From Oegoconia quadripuncta (lineage: Eukaryota > Arthropoda > Insecta > Lepidoptera > Autostichidae): a DNA stretch of 64,000 bases. The notes under the pieces are model-generated. The model was not told where the DNA came from. It made no database searches and saw only the letters and a list, made by a program, of their open reading frames with translations. The position numbers and the translations under genes are program-made. Of the stretch, positions 1 through 12,199 are shown in pieces. Position 1 is the stretch's first letter; each line of letters starts with the position of its first letter. The stretch is from the NCBI GenBank assembly GCA_949316235.1, contig OX438751.1, positions 18,414,801 through 18,478,800 on the forward strand. The letters are read 5' to 3'.

Positions 1-374
1 ATCAATTCATGTCACACCATGAAACTTCAGAATTACTTAGTGAAGTGTCGAAATATTTATTTATAATTTAAACCATTTGAGTTGGGCGTATGACTGCACA
101 TTTTAATGTGTACTAATTCGATGTTGCCCTCGGGCTATAATTTCGCATCGGTATAATTTTGTTGTAAAAATTAGTGCGAATGTACAGCACATTGAATGCT
201 TTTTTATTGAAACTACTTGCTACGCCCGCAACGCAACTTAACTGTCACTTGCTACTAATATTGAAAATGTAAAAGTTGGGCTATATGTTGTCATTGGCAG
301 AATTTATTGAGCTGGAAGAGCACGATATAAAAAGCCATTTAAAAAAAGTTTGGATATTTGTATGTTTGTTACTC

Positions 375-480
375 GACCACACTATAATACAATACAATAC
401 AAATACACTTTATTGCACAACAGAAAAGAAAATACAGTTTCAGAAAAATGGCAAGAATAGAATATACAATTTGGCGATTT
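375..480 (-). repeat. retroelement 3' tail, reversed copy
   Basis: On the minus strand this reads as a 'TTGTGCAATAAAGTGTATTTG' type end followed by repeats of TATTG. The same end recurs at about 730-885 (minus), 12055-12195, 35150-35275 and 40530-40610 (plus). The common polyadenylation-like AATAAAG plus a pentamer tail marks the 3' end of a dispersed retroelement of this genome. No coding remains. The stretch from 1 to 374 shows no gene. Confidence 0.6.
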
Positions 481-729
481 TATAATATTTGAACGGATTT
501 GGATTTATTTATTGGATGTGGGCAACAATATTATTTGAGGAGTTGAGAGAATACGTGAAATTACGCGTGCCTCTTTGTAACTACTGTTAGGTTATGAGAG
601 CAATATAGTGATGCAAATACACCTTGCATTAACCGCGTGCTTCCATTCGCTCCTCACGCCCTAGTACGCCACCGTTGCCCTTTCCAGTGGGACTGAATTT
701 AGCAGCAGTTGGCAAAAGGCTGAAAAGGG

Positions 730-885
730 GCATACAATACAATACAATACATATACTCTTTATTGCGCAAAATAATTTAAAATAATTTTTGATGATAGAT
801 AACAATAGAACCCAACAATAAACAATAGATACAACATTATCTAGTCCAATATTATGTTCGTGTGTGAAACCTATTCGAATGGAGT
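730..885 (-). repeat. retroelement 3' tail, reversed copy
   Basis: This is a second reversed copy of the tail family at 375-480: TACAATACAATACAATAC on the plus strand, then CTTTATTGCGCAAAATAATTT. The 86-residue minus-strand reading frame across it has no recognisable protein and is taken as chance. From 886 to 1829 the sequence is AT-rich with no coding signal. Confidence 0.55.
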
Positions 886-1829
886 ACATAAAAAATGGTA
901 CGGATGGTGGACGTGGGTTGATTGTGAAGTGAAACTATTCAAATAGATTTTTTATACCTAGCCATACGTCAATCTTTCAAAAATACTGTCTAACCGCATC
1001 CAAAAAATATTCCAAAATTGTACAGAGAAATAATTTTCAAGTTCTAAATTTTCGAAAAAAGTATATCGATCCTGATGTAACTTTAAATACACATAAGCGG
1101 AACACAAGTGTCTAAAATATTGCATTTCTCTGATTTGTGCTGTTATAATACTGTTTTTAGAACATTAAGTTTTATTAGAATCGGTTTATTCATTTCGAAG
1201 CTATTAAACTGGAAGCCGATAGGCTTAAACTCTGTTAAGACATAGACTATATATACATGCCCTACGTGGGGTGCATTTTATAATTGCCGCGAGGTGATTA
1301 TCTTATTTCACGAAGGCGGAAACGCGGACACAAGCAAGTGTGAAATAAAGAAGGATATGAATTGATTCCCAGCAGTGAGAATGATAAATTAGTTGGACGG
1401 AGCAGTAAGATTGGTAACTGTCTTTTAAATTTTTCACTATTTCCTAGACGTTTTCATCTTAATTTATTTTAAAGAAAACAGGTATTTTATGTGATGTACG
1501 TAAGCGTTGTAAAATATTAATACAATTAAAAGTTTATCTATATCTATAATGATTACTGTCTTCACCTTAACTCTTAGAATGACAATTAATAATATTTTAT
1601 CAACAAAAAATAACTATCGGTTAGATAGTGAACATTTTTAATCTAGTAATGGAACCCAAATTTTGGGGTTTACCTTCCGATAATTTTAAAGTTCCTAATT
1701 ACACGAATAAACTGATATTATAAATGTTATGTAACAAACCAGAACCATTCAATAAATACGGTATATAATCTAGAATATTAAATTGAAAAGAGAAAAGAAT
1801 TCCTATTTTTAACTGAAATGTCATGGGTT

Positions 1830-2000
1830 CTTGACTACCGATTCGTGTAGTAGATAGTGACTATGTTAGCGAAACCAACGGTTGCGGGTTCGAATCCCGC
1901 TAAGGGTAAATAAATGTTTATCCGTTATCTAGTATCCATAGTAAAAGCTTTGCTTAGTTTGGGACTAGACATTCGGTGTAAGTGTCCGAAATATTTATTT
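1830..2000 (+). repeat. tRNA-derived SINE, family D
   Basis: The stretch carries a Pol III B-box-like core, GGTTGCGGGTTCGAATCCCG, about 45 bases after a degenerate A-box region. It is followed by a body ending 'TTAGTTTGGGACTAGACATTCGGTGTAAGTGTCCG' (motif only). Related copies lie at 16500-16620 (plus), 22860-23045 (minus) and 39610-39725 (3' part). It is not a tRNA gene: the acceptor and anticodon arms cannot be formed. Confidence 0.6.
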
Positions 2001-2033
2001 ATTTATTATTCATATATTATTAGTATACCGGAT

Positions 2034-2234
2034 GAGCTTTTTTTACCGTAAGGAAAAAAGAAGGCATATTAGGTAAGTGAAATAGAAGTTATTGGCGACC
2101 GTCAAATGACAAAATTAACGTTTTATTCGATGATAGTTTTGAAAAAAAAAAAATACCTATGCCAATGCCTTAGCTTTTGCCCTTACTTACTTACCAAATA
2201 TGCCCTATTTTTTCCTTACTGTAAAAAAAAACTC
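2034..2234. mobile_element. MITE-like element with ~45-bp imperfect terminal inverted repeats
   Basis: Positions 2034-2078 and 2189-2234 are inverted copies of one another over about 45 bases with a few mismatches; both contain the TACCGTAAGGAAAAAA-type core. The 110-base interior has no coding capacity. The size (about 200 bp) and structure suit a non-autonomous DNA transposon. No clear target duplication is visible, so the superfamily is unknown. Confidence 0.55.
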
Positions 2235-2303
2235 ACCTGTATAATTTAACAATCACAATTAAGATTATAATTGATACATATTTTCACTGAATAAATACGA
2301 CCA

Positions 2304-2540
2304 TCAAAGGTAAAAAATTGAGTTCACAGCATTTCCTCGAGATAGCATAGTGTCCAATGGGCAAGCAGCGTTCTTGCGTCGAATAACGAGACTTATTCTT
2401 TGCGCTAGGAAGCCGTCCGCTCCGCGGTCACCAAAAGCCTCGATGAGAAACGACGACAGGTCTTGGACAACACGTTTTGCCTCAGGGCCCCAGGGTACCA
2501 TCGTCTCGAACAAAGTCCTGTACTTACAGATATTGTACTA
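2304..2540 (-). pseudogene. GC-rich remnant resembling a retroelement ORF
   Basis: The minus strand encodes an open stretch of about 69 residues, including WGPEAKR, FLIEAFGDRGADGFLAQRIS and NAACPL. This style (WGPEA..., then a GDPRAG..YL.QRIS segment) recalls a segment often seen in lepidopteran retroelement proteins. The GC content is well above the flanks. There is no start, no splice context and no second domain, so it is read as a decayed fragment; the family assignment is weak. Confidence 0.35.
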
Positions 2541-5500
2541 ACGAGTAATATTTAAGTCTACAAGCAACGTAATGCTCATCTTGGAGCTTATTTTCTCTTT
2601 TCAGATATTGAAAAGTCGGAGTTTGTTTTTAATATGATAGTTTGGAATAAGTATTTTTGATTTTGAAATACCTTAACTGTACCTCGGATTTGTTACAAAA
2701 TATTTTTTATAATACTCGAGTCACTGATAGTTTTCTTTCCATACGCAATTAGAAACTTAGGATTATCGGAAGTTAAAAATGATGGACTGTTTACGGATTT
2801 AAATAGTTATATAGGTATTAAGGATGTAATAAGATTTCATTTTAAATCTAATTAGCTTTAAGCATAAAAAGACTGCCTAATTTGTAGCAATTGATAAATT
2901 AAATAAAAACAACTCGATTTATTTCGGAATTTTATTTAACAAAGTTTTTAAATTACAATATTATTAAAAAACAACACAAAACTTAATTAAAGTGCGCGTG
3001 AGTATTACAGATTTCGTGAATAGTTTACCTACTTACTTATATTGAACTTACTTCAGTCTCATTGAAGCATTTCCATAAGTAGTTGAAAAGCATTCGTTAT
3101 GCGATATAATAACATTTAATGTCGCTAATTGTACGTCACTCGTAATTCTAATACAATCAGATACAACGTTATCGGAACATGCGCTGGTAATTAAGCTTAC
3201 GTGTTACAAAATAAGGGTAGAGGAACGCAGAAAAATGAACCAAAATGGTCATTTGAATTTTCCATTTTCAATTTCCAAATACACACCTCACCTATTGGTA
3301 CATTTATCTCCGCTCGTAGGCCAGATGTGATGGTGGTTTTTTGTAAAATATGTGCAAAAGTTGGCTTGCTAATTTTGCATCTGACTGTTCAGTTTTAGAA
3401 ATGACAAGTTAACAGAGAGTTTCGCTATGAGGTAGGTATGAGGTGGACTCATGATAAAGTATATATGAATATAGTTTCTTAGATTTATTTAATTTTCGTT
3501 ATTTCATAAAATCTATAACAATTTTCATGCTTACCCCAGACCTATTTATTTTATCCATTCATATTATACAGACCAATTTTTGTACCAACTAATTAATATT
3601 GTTAAAGTGAAAAATTTTATTTATTTACAAAGAGGGAATCTACTCCCTCTCGTCTTTCTACACATTCGCTGTCATTTGCAATGCAAAAGCACAAATCTTA
3701 CTTCATCTTAGAAAATTTAAACTTACAATTCAAGTCCGACAACCTGATATCTTTGCTACAATTGCAATATATTCAAGTTGAAACTCTTACTTATACTTAA
3801 TTTATTACTATTGCAATCACAGAGCAACAAAGAGATGCGCTTGCGCAGGAAACTTGTTGCATATTCAACCACTACAAATCTATTGACCTTGTACAATGGT
3901 GCTCAGCTATAAGTTACCACAATTAAACATTTTTAGAGGTAATTGAACTCTCAGGCTGAGGTTTTCCGGGGATGTTTTCCACCTTGAAAGTATTGTTATC
4001 ATCAAAAGCAAATGGTTTCTCCAAGTTGCAAAAATGCTAAATTATTCATGAAGTGAACGAGGAAGAAATCTCATTACCGTTGCATCCATGTGTTGTAATG
4101 TACTTCAAACAATATTTGTACTTCAATCATTTACTTTACAAATAGTTCACATAGTTTTTAAAATTCGGTACATCATTGACTTCAGATATTGACTGCACTG
4201 TTTAGTAATTTCAGGTGGACGGGATAGAGATAGGCAATCAACATCGTATTCCATGGTACCCGCGGGCGGCGGGGAAAGGAGTCAGCCCATAAATTGTGTA
4301 ACTTCATCGGCAACGTTGTCCAATGAGATAACGTCCACTCATTAACGTAATGGATGACGATATCTACGAAATTACATAAATGAGTCCCAGAGCGAGCGTA
4401 AAGAATAGGGCCAGTTTATTACTGACATTGGAAACGACAACACAGAAAACTTTGGGCTACAACATCGGCAATAACTAACTGACGCCAGCTCCGAGAGCTA
4501 CGTGTTCACATAAGAAACAGTAAAAACCGCCGCCGCGTTGTTACTGAATCTCATATTGTATATGTCACGCACGTGTCGTATCATAATCAACGCACATGAG
4601 ATTACTCATCTAAAGATGAGTAAAGTCAATTTGACCGCTGGCATTAGATTACATGAACAGTTGAACAGTTTATTTTGAAAAGAGCACCTGATATTCTATT
4701 ATATTATCCAAAATTTTAAATGTCATTATATTTATAATTTTGTACATTATTTATCACAAGTTGTTACCACAAATCTCAGATAGATTTCATGTAATCTTGA
4801 CCACGTTTAGGCGTACATATGTGCGTCGTGCTAGCTCTTGTCTTATCCCGCAAAATTTACGGTCTATAGTTAAAAAATATTAGTATAGACCCCGACTTTG
4901 GGAAGTGATTGGAAATCAGCCAACAGGACTACCGTAATGTATGACATCCTTTACAAGATCTAACGAAAGGAGCCTGAGTGTTAGAATTACTACTAAACAT
5001 TAACGTCATTAAAAATGAGTATCGAAATATCTTATATCCACTCATGTGATTACAGAATTTCCACTTTTGCGGCTCTCATTTAAATTTTAAGTGCTTTTAA
5101 AGAGCTCAATAATAAGCCATTTAGAAGTAAAACTGTTAGATAATATCAGAAGAAAACACTTAAACCCGAGAAATGTATTTGCTAGTAATTTTTTTTATGT
5201 AGTAATTAAATACATATAATTATAAGAAAGTCACTATGCACAGTACATTTTTTACACAAATAACAGAGCGATGCATATGAAAGAAAGAAGTCTTATAAAT
5301 AGGTATGACTAGGGAGAAATTAGGCACCAATTGTTCCAAAGCGATCTACATCTATAGTAACGAAAAACATATACTAGACTAATAACTATCATCCCATATT
5401 ACTGTGAGTTGAATGTGAGATTCAATAATTTAAAGTTGTAATCTAATTATCTAGAATATTCATCGGTTTTGTTGTAATTATTATTAGTTACCAAAATAAT

Positions 5501-5949
5501 TTAACGGTAATAGGTAAATAGAATCACAATATCGAAGTCGGGAACCAGAAAGCCGACTTGGAGCCAATTTTTTTAAACGCTAATGCTAAAAAAGAAAAGC
5601 TGTTATAAATAACTGACATACAACCATTAGGATTGATGTGGAAAAACAATATCAGCGATTAAAAAAATATTTACCTCCATCCAGTACATTGGTCTAAACA
5701 AATCACACACTGTTTCAAATAGTTCTAATGTCTAGATTATCATCACTGGTACAAAGTAGGCATGCACAACGTCTAGGATGGACACTTTCGCTCTCAGAGA
5801 CGAGTCGTTCTATTGTAGCAGCTAAAACAAACAGTATGTATTAGTCACGAAGTGCAAGATTTATCTACTATGTATATTTCAAGTGCGTACTAAAAAAACG
5901 AAGTGGTATACATAATAACTATAAAAAACACAATATTGATAGGGAGTTT
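2541..5949. other. noncoding, AT-rich interval
   Basis: I see no gene. The stretch from about 4,200 to 4,640 is less AT-rich than its surroundings and lacks repeat hallmarks, so it might be regulatory or an exon of noncoding RNA. No open frame supports protein coding. Confidence 0.4.
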
Positions 5950-6063
5950 AAGGCTGATATTCAGAGACGAAACGCGTCTGCAACTCACAACTATCAATTT
6001 TCCATACGATTTAATGTTTGTGAGTTCGAAATTAAACTGAGTTCGTCTCTGAATGTCAGCTTT
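5950..6063. mobile_element. short MITE with ~24-bp terminal inverted repeats
   Basis: The element begins AAGGCTGATATTCAGAGACG and ends with the near-inverse CGTCTCTGAATGTCAGCTTT. It is 114 bp with no coding capacity. It lies just downstream of the zinc-finger gene end. No certain target duplication. Confidence 0.6.
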
Positions 6064-6449
6064 GGTTAAGTAGATTAAGATCACTATTCTAACTTCCACT
6101 GTCCACAGACTGTACGTGTTTATAAAAGAAGTCTTTCATTTAAAATTCATAAGACTTCTTCGACCACAGAAAAAAATGAGATACCGCGCTTTCTTAGATT
6201 ATAGTTAAGCCGCGCTTTGTACGAATCGTACTCTACGACAACCAAGATAATTTCAATGAAGCCAAGTCAGAGTGAACAGACAAAGCAATGCGAATCACGC
6301 GTGGGACAAGGATCATATATAAATTAGATTCCTGAAACGCATTCTAAATCGAATTTAGTTTGAATGGAGGTATCAAAATTTTTCCATGATCGAAGGTTCT
6401 AACTTTGTGATACGAGTATCTATCATAAACTTTACTTTTATTTCCTATT

Positions 6450-9400
6450 TCAATCTACGCGGGTTTGTCTAATGAAAGGTGTAAGGAGGATGAAGGTCAT
6501 GTTCTTGGCATACCTTTCGAGTAACCTCCTCTTGAGTTCAGGTGGGTAGGTGACGTAGATGTAGTGGTCATCATGGTCTGGGTCTTCTAGCATGGCCTCG
6601 TCGGCAGCCATCCGTTCCGCGCGTGTGGGGGAGGAATGTGTTGTCATGGAAACGGATGCACTGCCCGCCACGCTACCTTCGTCGGAACTAGGTATGGAGA
6701 CAAATGAAGATGAGAATTGAAAAAGCCGGTCAAATACTGATGGATTTTGTACCTGCCCGACATCACCATTGACAAACTCTACAACCTGACAAACTTATAG
6801 TTATAAGTAACGTAGAAGTCGTATGACGAAAACGTAAAATTCAGTTCGTTTCGTAATAATTCCATATGGGATTTCAGATTAATTATTTTCGTGCTTATTC
6901 CTTCACTTGTGACACAAGATTGTTTCGTGCCACATTTCAAGATAGCACTTGGAAATGCCGATATGAAATCAATATAGGTTTTGATGATTTTTTAGTTTGA
7001 AAATGCGCTTTGCGAGGCAGTACCTACCCTTTTATTTTGTTACACTATACAAGGTGTTAACGAAAGAAAGCAAAACCTCGCGACTCAGACCATGAGACTG
7101 AAAATCTTTTCAGTCTCATAGTTTTACCTTAGAAAATTCGCAAAACCGAATTACCCTTAACCCATACAAATTGATCCGAGCCGCTATTTTTGTATGAAGA
7201 GTCGAATTTTATATCAGTGAATTTTCAAAAGTCGTAGAACAAAAGATATTCAGTCTCATGATCTAAACTACCATTCGCGAGGTTTTGCGTTCTTTCATTA
7301 ACACCTTGCATACATATAAGGTCTCGTTTTTATCGATGGAGGTACAGAACCCTAAAAAGATCTGCGAAATCTTGATTTTTGTAGCAAGCTGCATACGAAT
7401 TGAAGGCAGAGATTGCAGATGCGTTGCCATCCTCCGACTCTCTTATATTCACACACATCAACACAACAAATAAATCCTAAAGCTTTACTAGATTGCTATG
7501 CGATCGTCAAAGCACTCACTCGAACACGATCCAGATGATATAGTAGCACATGCACAATGCGAGAGCCAGGCCGGTAGCCAGCGCCAGCAGGAGGGGCCAG
7601 GGGAACACACGCGTCGTGGGCGCAGTGTCCTCCCAGTAGCGGTCGCAGCTCAAGTACCAACACACGGCACGCTGCATCTCATCTGTATACAAATATTTAA
7701 CAAGGCATTATCTACACGCTAAGAAGAAGTAGGTATTTGTCATCAAGCCGGTGAGTTACAGTAGGATATTAATGTTTCTACACACCACATTTAGAACTTA
7801 CTTCCGGTAACTTAAAATATGAATGTTGCAGGGTACAAAAAACCCTGGTATTCACAATATGGTTCGAAATCCCATTCGATATTGACTCTTCAACTCTAAT
7901 GAATTTCATTGCTATCGCTTTCGCCATTCGTCGAATTTGACAGGCGTTGGACAAGTAATCCAAGAAGAGGGACCACATTGAAATCATACGAGTATCAGTG
8001 CATATCATTATATTATGATACTGTCATTGAATTATCGTCGACCTCACATAATGAGAGATAAACTGACCTTTAAGCTCCGTAAACTGATGCTGCGTAAGAT
8101 GCAGCAGCAGTGTCGCGATGCAGGAGTGCACAACTCTCTCGCAGCGGACCTTGAGGCCCTGAAGGCGTGCGGGGTCGCAGGCGGCCCGCTCGGCCTGTAG
8201 CTCTGCTAGTCGCCGCTGGCGGCTGTCGGGGGGCAGGGAAGACTCCACAGTGTCAGCATCGCATAACTCAGCCGTCTGATTGGTATCGCTTTCGCTGTCC
8301 TCTGTTCTTTTCTCCTCTGCTTCTAGTAAAGAGTTACAATGTGCATGAGGCATATTCTGTAAGGGTTATTATTGGAGCTTGTTAATTTTCTATTGATATT
8401 AATAAACTACTGGTGCGGTTTAAAATCCACGTAATATCTATACGCCATAAATTAGTCTACATTAGAAATGACACCGCGTTTTTATGGAGCATGAAGTAGC
8501 CCGTACCGAACGCACATCAGATAACACTACGACCTTCAGATCGTCCGCACGTTGCAAGACCGCGCCACCGTACGGGAACGCAACTTTTACTGGTAGTGTT
8601 ACGCTTGACGTGCCGTCGACTGTATATGCCGTACTCGAGTTGGTCCACCAAAATGTGTCAGCGGAGTATAAATTGTGTCGTAAGAGGCGACTAAGGGATT
8701 GTAAGCATTTCAGCCTAGACTAGTAGGCAATGGGCAGCAGCATCATTCGTACCAAAAAAATCTGCGTGGGCCAACCCTGAGCCAGCAGCGTGAAATCCTC
8801 CAATGGAAAAACGATTCACATCGCGCCCTTGGATAATGTCCAGCAATGGTCTTCAGTCTTAATGTGATCCCTTTTATAAACCCATCACCAGGTTTATTGG
8901 TGTCAGTTCCGGGGCAGTCCAGCTGAGGCGAGTACATTTTGTAACAGCTGTATTTAAAAACGAAGACTATAGAGATCCCTCATCTGGCTCATCGCTGTCT
9001 GAGACAAATATTCAAATACCTTAGTTATCGCCGTCAGTATTGAAAGCGAGTGCGGGTCTGGAATTGTCGTCGCGGCTGTATAGTATCACGCTATTTCACT
9101 TCGGCTATTGAAAACCGAAGGTCATAAGTCCCTCACCAGCCTCCTCGCTGTTGGCGTCTGTTCTGGGGCAGTCTGGCGCTGGCGGCTGAGCGGCGCGGGC
9201 ACGGTGGCGACGTCGCGCTGGCACTCTCGCCACACTGCGCGTCGCAGCAGGCGCTAGAGCCTTCCGCGTTGCCTCGAGGTCCTGCCACACCTCGACGTCG
9301 GTGCCCGGCCCGCCGCCGCCGCTCAACGTGCCGTGCGCTACCAGCACCTGACACCGCATTATGTCGCAGTAGTCGGCGAGACATACTGCGTCCTCCGCCT

Positions 9401-10616
9401 GGATATATAATTAACATATTACAAGACCAGACGCAATAAAGATGAAGGCGTATCTCATATCACTTCGATATCCCTTTATTATTTTAGCTTACCTTAGTAC
9501 TATGAGAATTTTTTTTTCTGGTAAGTTATTAGTTATGTGTAGTGCAAGTGCAATGTCGTATTAGAATGTCACGGACCGAGTTTCCGATATCGAACTATTG
9601 TGAATACAGGCCCTGATCTGTGATAAATGGCTATACTTTCGTTAAGTACTAAAGAAAAGAAGCTGACCTTATTAATTTGGTTCTTGTGACGCTGGTCGAA
9701 GTGCGTGTCGAGGTGTCGCTCCTCGTAAAAAGATTTGCCGCAAAAGGCGCAGGTCCACTGCGAGGGCCGGTGGCGCAATTTAGCCGCGTGCTGTGGCGCA
9801 AAGATATCGCGCGCTGGGTGGAATGGACACTCCAGCGGTAGTTTCATCTGCAAGTGTACCAAATTCAAAAATAAAGACAAACCGAAACTGACATTCCATT
9901 CCAGCAGAGCCTCATCTCATTATCTATTGTTACATTTTCCAACTGAAAATAATTGTGTTTTACACCGGGGCTTTTGCTTTAATGGAAAGTAAAGTGTGTC
10001 GTCAGCGTAATTCACTTCATTAACTTGCGGAGGATCCGAAGGGCATATCGTATCTATTTAGCACTGACCCCCAGTAGAAAGCCCTGACTTAAAAAGTAGA
10101 ACGCCAAATATTTTTCCATCTATCAGAACCCATGTCAAATTCTATCAAAAGCTTACTGAATGAACAGGCAAACAAAACAGCAGTACCTATTCCTCTTCCA
10201 ACGATTTCCTTATGCATTCACACTACCTGTGGACCTACTGAAATTGTGTAGTGTTTTCCACCATCTCATCTAAGTCTGCCGCCAAAACAGCAATGTTAAT
10301 GCATTGTTGTTTTCCGTTTGTCACAGATAAGATAGCCAGTCCCCCAAATAAGATGGGGTTTTGAGTCAGTACATTTCCGCCTTCGACTTCATCTTCACTT
10401 AACATTAGGTGTGTACCACTTAACGTCACTTAATGTCACGTACCACTTAACAATTCAACTAATCCGTTGTGCAAAAAAACTTACCTGAAATCTTTCTAAT
10501 ACAGGGAGCCATTTGTTTTGTATGACCTTTCTTACGATTTTGGAGCTGTCACGAGAACAAGTGATCTTGAACACCGACGGCCCGGGCCACGGGATCAGTG
10601 TGAGGAAGAGAAGAAC
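6450..10616 (-). CDS. C2H2 zinc-finger protein with one transmembrane segment (six exons seen; 5' end missing)
   Basis: I do not recognise the gene. Six minus-strand exons join with matching phases and consensus splice sites: 10616-10485, 9847-9668, 9398-9137, 8322-8068, 7682-7520 and 6687-6450. The first begins with a hydrophobic VLLFLTLIPWPG stretch, possibly a signal peptide, and lacks a start codon, so an upstream exon is missing. The second holds CPFHPARDIF and a C2H2 finger, CAFCGKSFYEERHLDTHFDQRH. The third is cysteine-bearing (AEDAVCLADYCDIMRC) and then Ala/Arg-rich; the fourth is acidic, then helical. The fifth has CWYLSCDRYWED followed by a transmembrane helix of about 24 residues (WPLLLALATGLALALCMCYY). 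The last has acidic and Ser-rich residues, then YIYVTYPPELKRRLLER. It may instead stop inside exon 6 at a GTATGC donor near 6513, with a further exon downstream. Topology and function are unknown. Confidence 0.72.
7050..7308. mobile_element. MITE with 34-bp terminal inverted repeats, in an intron
   Basis: The ends CAAGGTGTTAACGAAAGAAA... and ...TCTTTCATTAACACCTTG are inverted over 34 bases with about two mismatches. The 259-bp element sits in the last visible intron of the zinc-finger gene. It encodes nothing; the CAAGGTGTTA end and poorly defined target duplication leave the superfamily open. Confidence 0.65.
8660..8765 (+). repeat. dispersed repeat fragment (GTCGTAAGAGGCGACTAAGGGA type)
   Basis: The motif GTCGTAAGAGGCGACTAAGG followed by 'gggcagcagcatcattcgtacc' is shared with 18700-18800, and in part with 20150-20215. 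It is typical of a dispersed lepidopteran retroelement. It lies in an intron of the zinc-finger gene. Confidence 0.45.
8890..8923 (-). other. decayed duplicate of an exon end
   Basis: On the minus strand a 34-base segment flanked by CAG and GTGATG reads LDCPGTDTNKPG. It closely resembles the end of the exon at 9137-9398, PDCPRTDANSEEAG. Splicing it into the gene breaks the frame, whereas joining the flanking exons directly is in phase. It therefore looks like a local duplication that is not used in the main transcript. Confidence 0.4.
10225..10445 (+). repeat. SINE family C, 3' portion
   Basis: The stretch shares 'ATCTAAGTCTGCCGCCAAAACAGCAATG' and the terminal 'CATCTTCACTTAACATTAGGTGTG' motifs with copies at 16170-16280, 16615-16800, 17998-18315 (reversed) and 52605-52690. 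It lies in an intron of the zinc-finger gene, just past the exon at 9668-9847. Confidence 0.6.
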
Positions 10617-12054
10617 CTGTAATTATATAATAATGCATTGAAAATTTAGAAAACTACTGAGAAAACAAATGATTACGTCATCTAGATAGACCAAACTATG
10701 TTTAAAGCTAAATATCTTCGAAACGGTTTAACCGACTTTCTTCAAAAAGGAGTAGATAACTCCAGACAATAATGGAGGCAAATTTAGAAAAGGTGAATAA
10801 TGCTGAAGTCATGGATATTTATTATCGATACCGTAAAACTGGGTGTATGGAGACGCCAGGGGAAATAGGGACAAAACCGGGAATTTTAGACAATTTTTAT
10901 ACAGACAATTTTAGAATTAAAGCTGGCTCTAGAGACCCCAATGTTAGACTCCCATTGTAGTATAATATTTCTTTTCTTCAAATAGCAACACTATTTCTAA
11001 ATTTTAATTCAAAGTGAGGTTACAAATTGTTGTGTTTTTAAGTGCTTCAAAACTTTGTATTTTCGGAGAGAACTATATGATAAAACAATTACTGGACAGT
11101 GACCAATAGAGGACAATATAATGGATAACCTGTATTCAAGTGGGTAAGTCTGTATTATTAATCGTTTTGGAAAAAATAGTAATATTGTAAGTTTACTTGA
11201 TTTTTACTTAGTTTCTTAGAAAATAGGGACGGGAAAGGGGTGAAAAGGAACGGCTAATGAGGGGAAATATAACCATAAGGCGTGCCCTTATGGTTCGATA
11301 GAGACGACTGAAGGTAATATGGAAACGGTAAGGTTTTAACAGGGAGAGGACTGGCACATACCTACATTTTATTATAAAACATAGGTAGCACTAACTTTTT
11401 AGGTAAAAAATTAATAAGTATTAAACATGAAACATGGAGATATTAATGCTTAATATAGGTGATAATACCATAGGTAGGCATGTATAGGGCTATAGTAGTA
11501 TATGGGTGTATTGCCTGAAATAAAGATGTTATTATTATTATAGTTTATGTATATTAATTTATAAGATAAGATAGAATAAGATATTTATTTATTTATTATT
11601 ATTAAAAAAAAATATTACAGGGCAGATCGAATGGAATAAAAAAAATAGTATGTTCGTATTATCTAAAATAGTTAGTATAAATAGAAAATAATAAAAGTAA
11701 AGTACTTTTAGAAAGATTTATAATTGTAATTGTATTCTGTGCTTTACGTTTAGCTACATAATAAAAAATAATTGTATTTTTTTTCACCTAACACTAAGGT
11801 ATTATTTTTACGATTAGAAAAATAAAATTTAACGCTTTTCTAAAACAACGTTAGTAAAAAAATAAAGGCTGTATAAAGAAACGAAGCTAAAACCTCGTGG
11901 ATGTTATGCGATATAGAATAAAGTATCTATTATTAAATAACTCACATATTGCTCTATGTATGTATGTGTATGTAAATATATGAAATTTATTCACGTAGTT
12001 TGTATCTGCATCCCTATTTAATACCGCACAACCTATTTCAAATGTACTGTCCTT
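10617..12054. other. noncoding interval
   Basis: I see no exon. A 62-residue plus-strand frame near 10772 has no recognisable features. The sequence is AT-rich, with short simple repeats around 11,570-11,620. Confidence 0.4.
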
Positions 12055-12195
12055 ATACCCAAAGGTTGCCTGGAAGAGATCGCTTTTGGTGATAAGGTCA
12101 CCAAATTGTACATTCTATTCTTACCACTTTTCTGAAACTGTATTTTCTTATCTGTTGTGCAATAAAGTGTATTTGTATTATATTGTATTGTATAT
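12055..12195 (+). repeat. retroelement 3' tail with TATTG pentamers
   Basis: The body contains 'GATAAGGTCACCAAATTGTAC', then TTGTGCAATAAAGTGTATTTG and TATATTGTATTGTATATT. It is the same family as 35150-35275. It abuts the transposase-like fragment that follows. Confidence 0.6.
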
Positions 12196-12199
12196 TATA

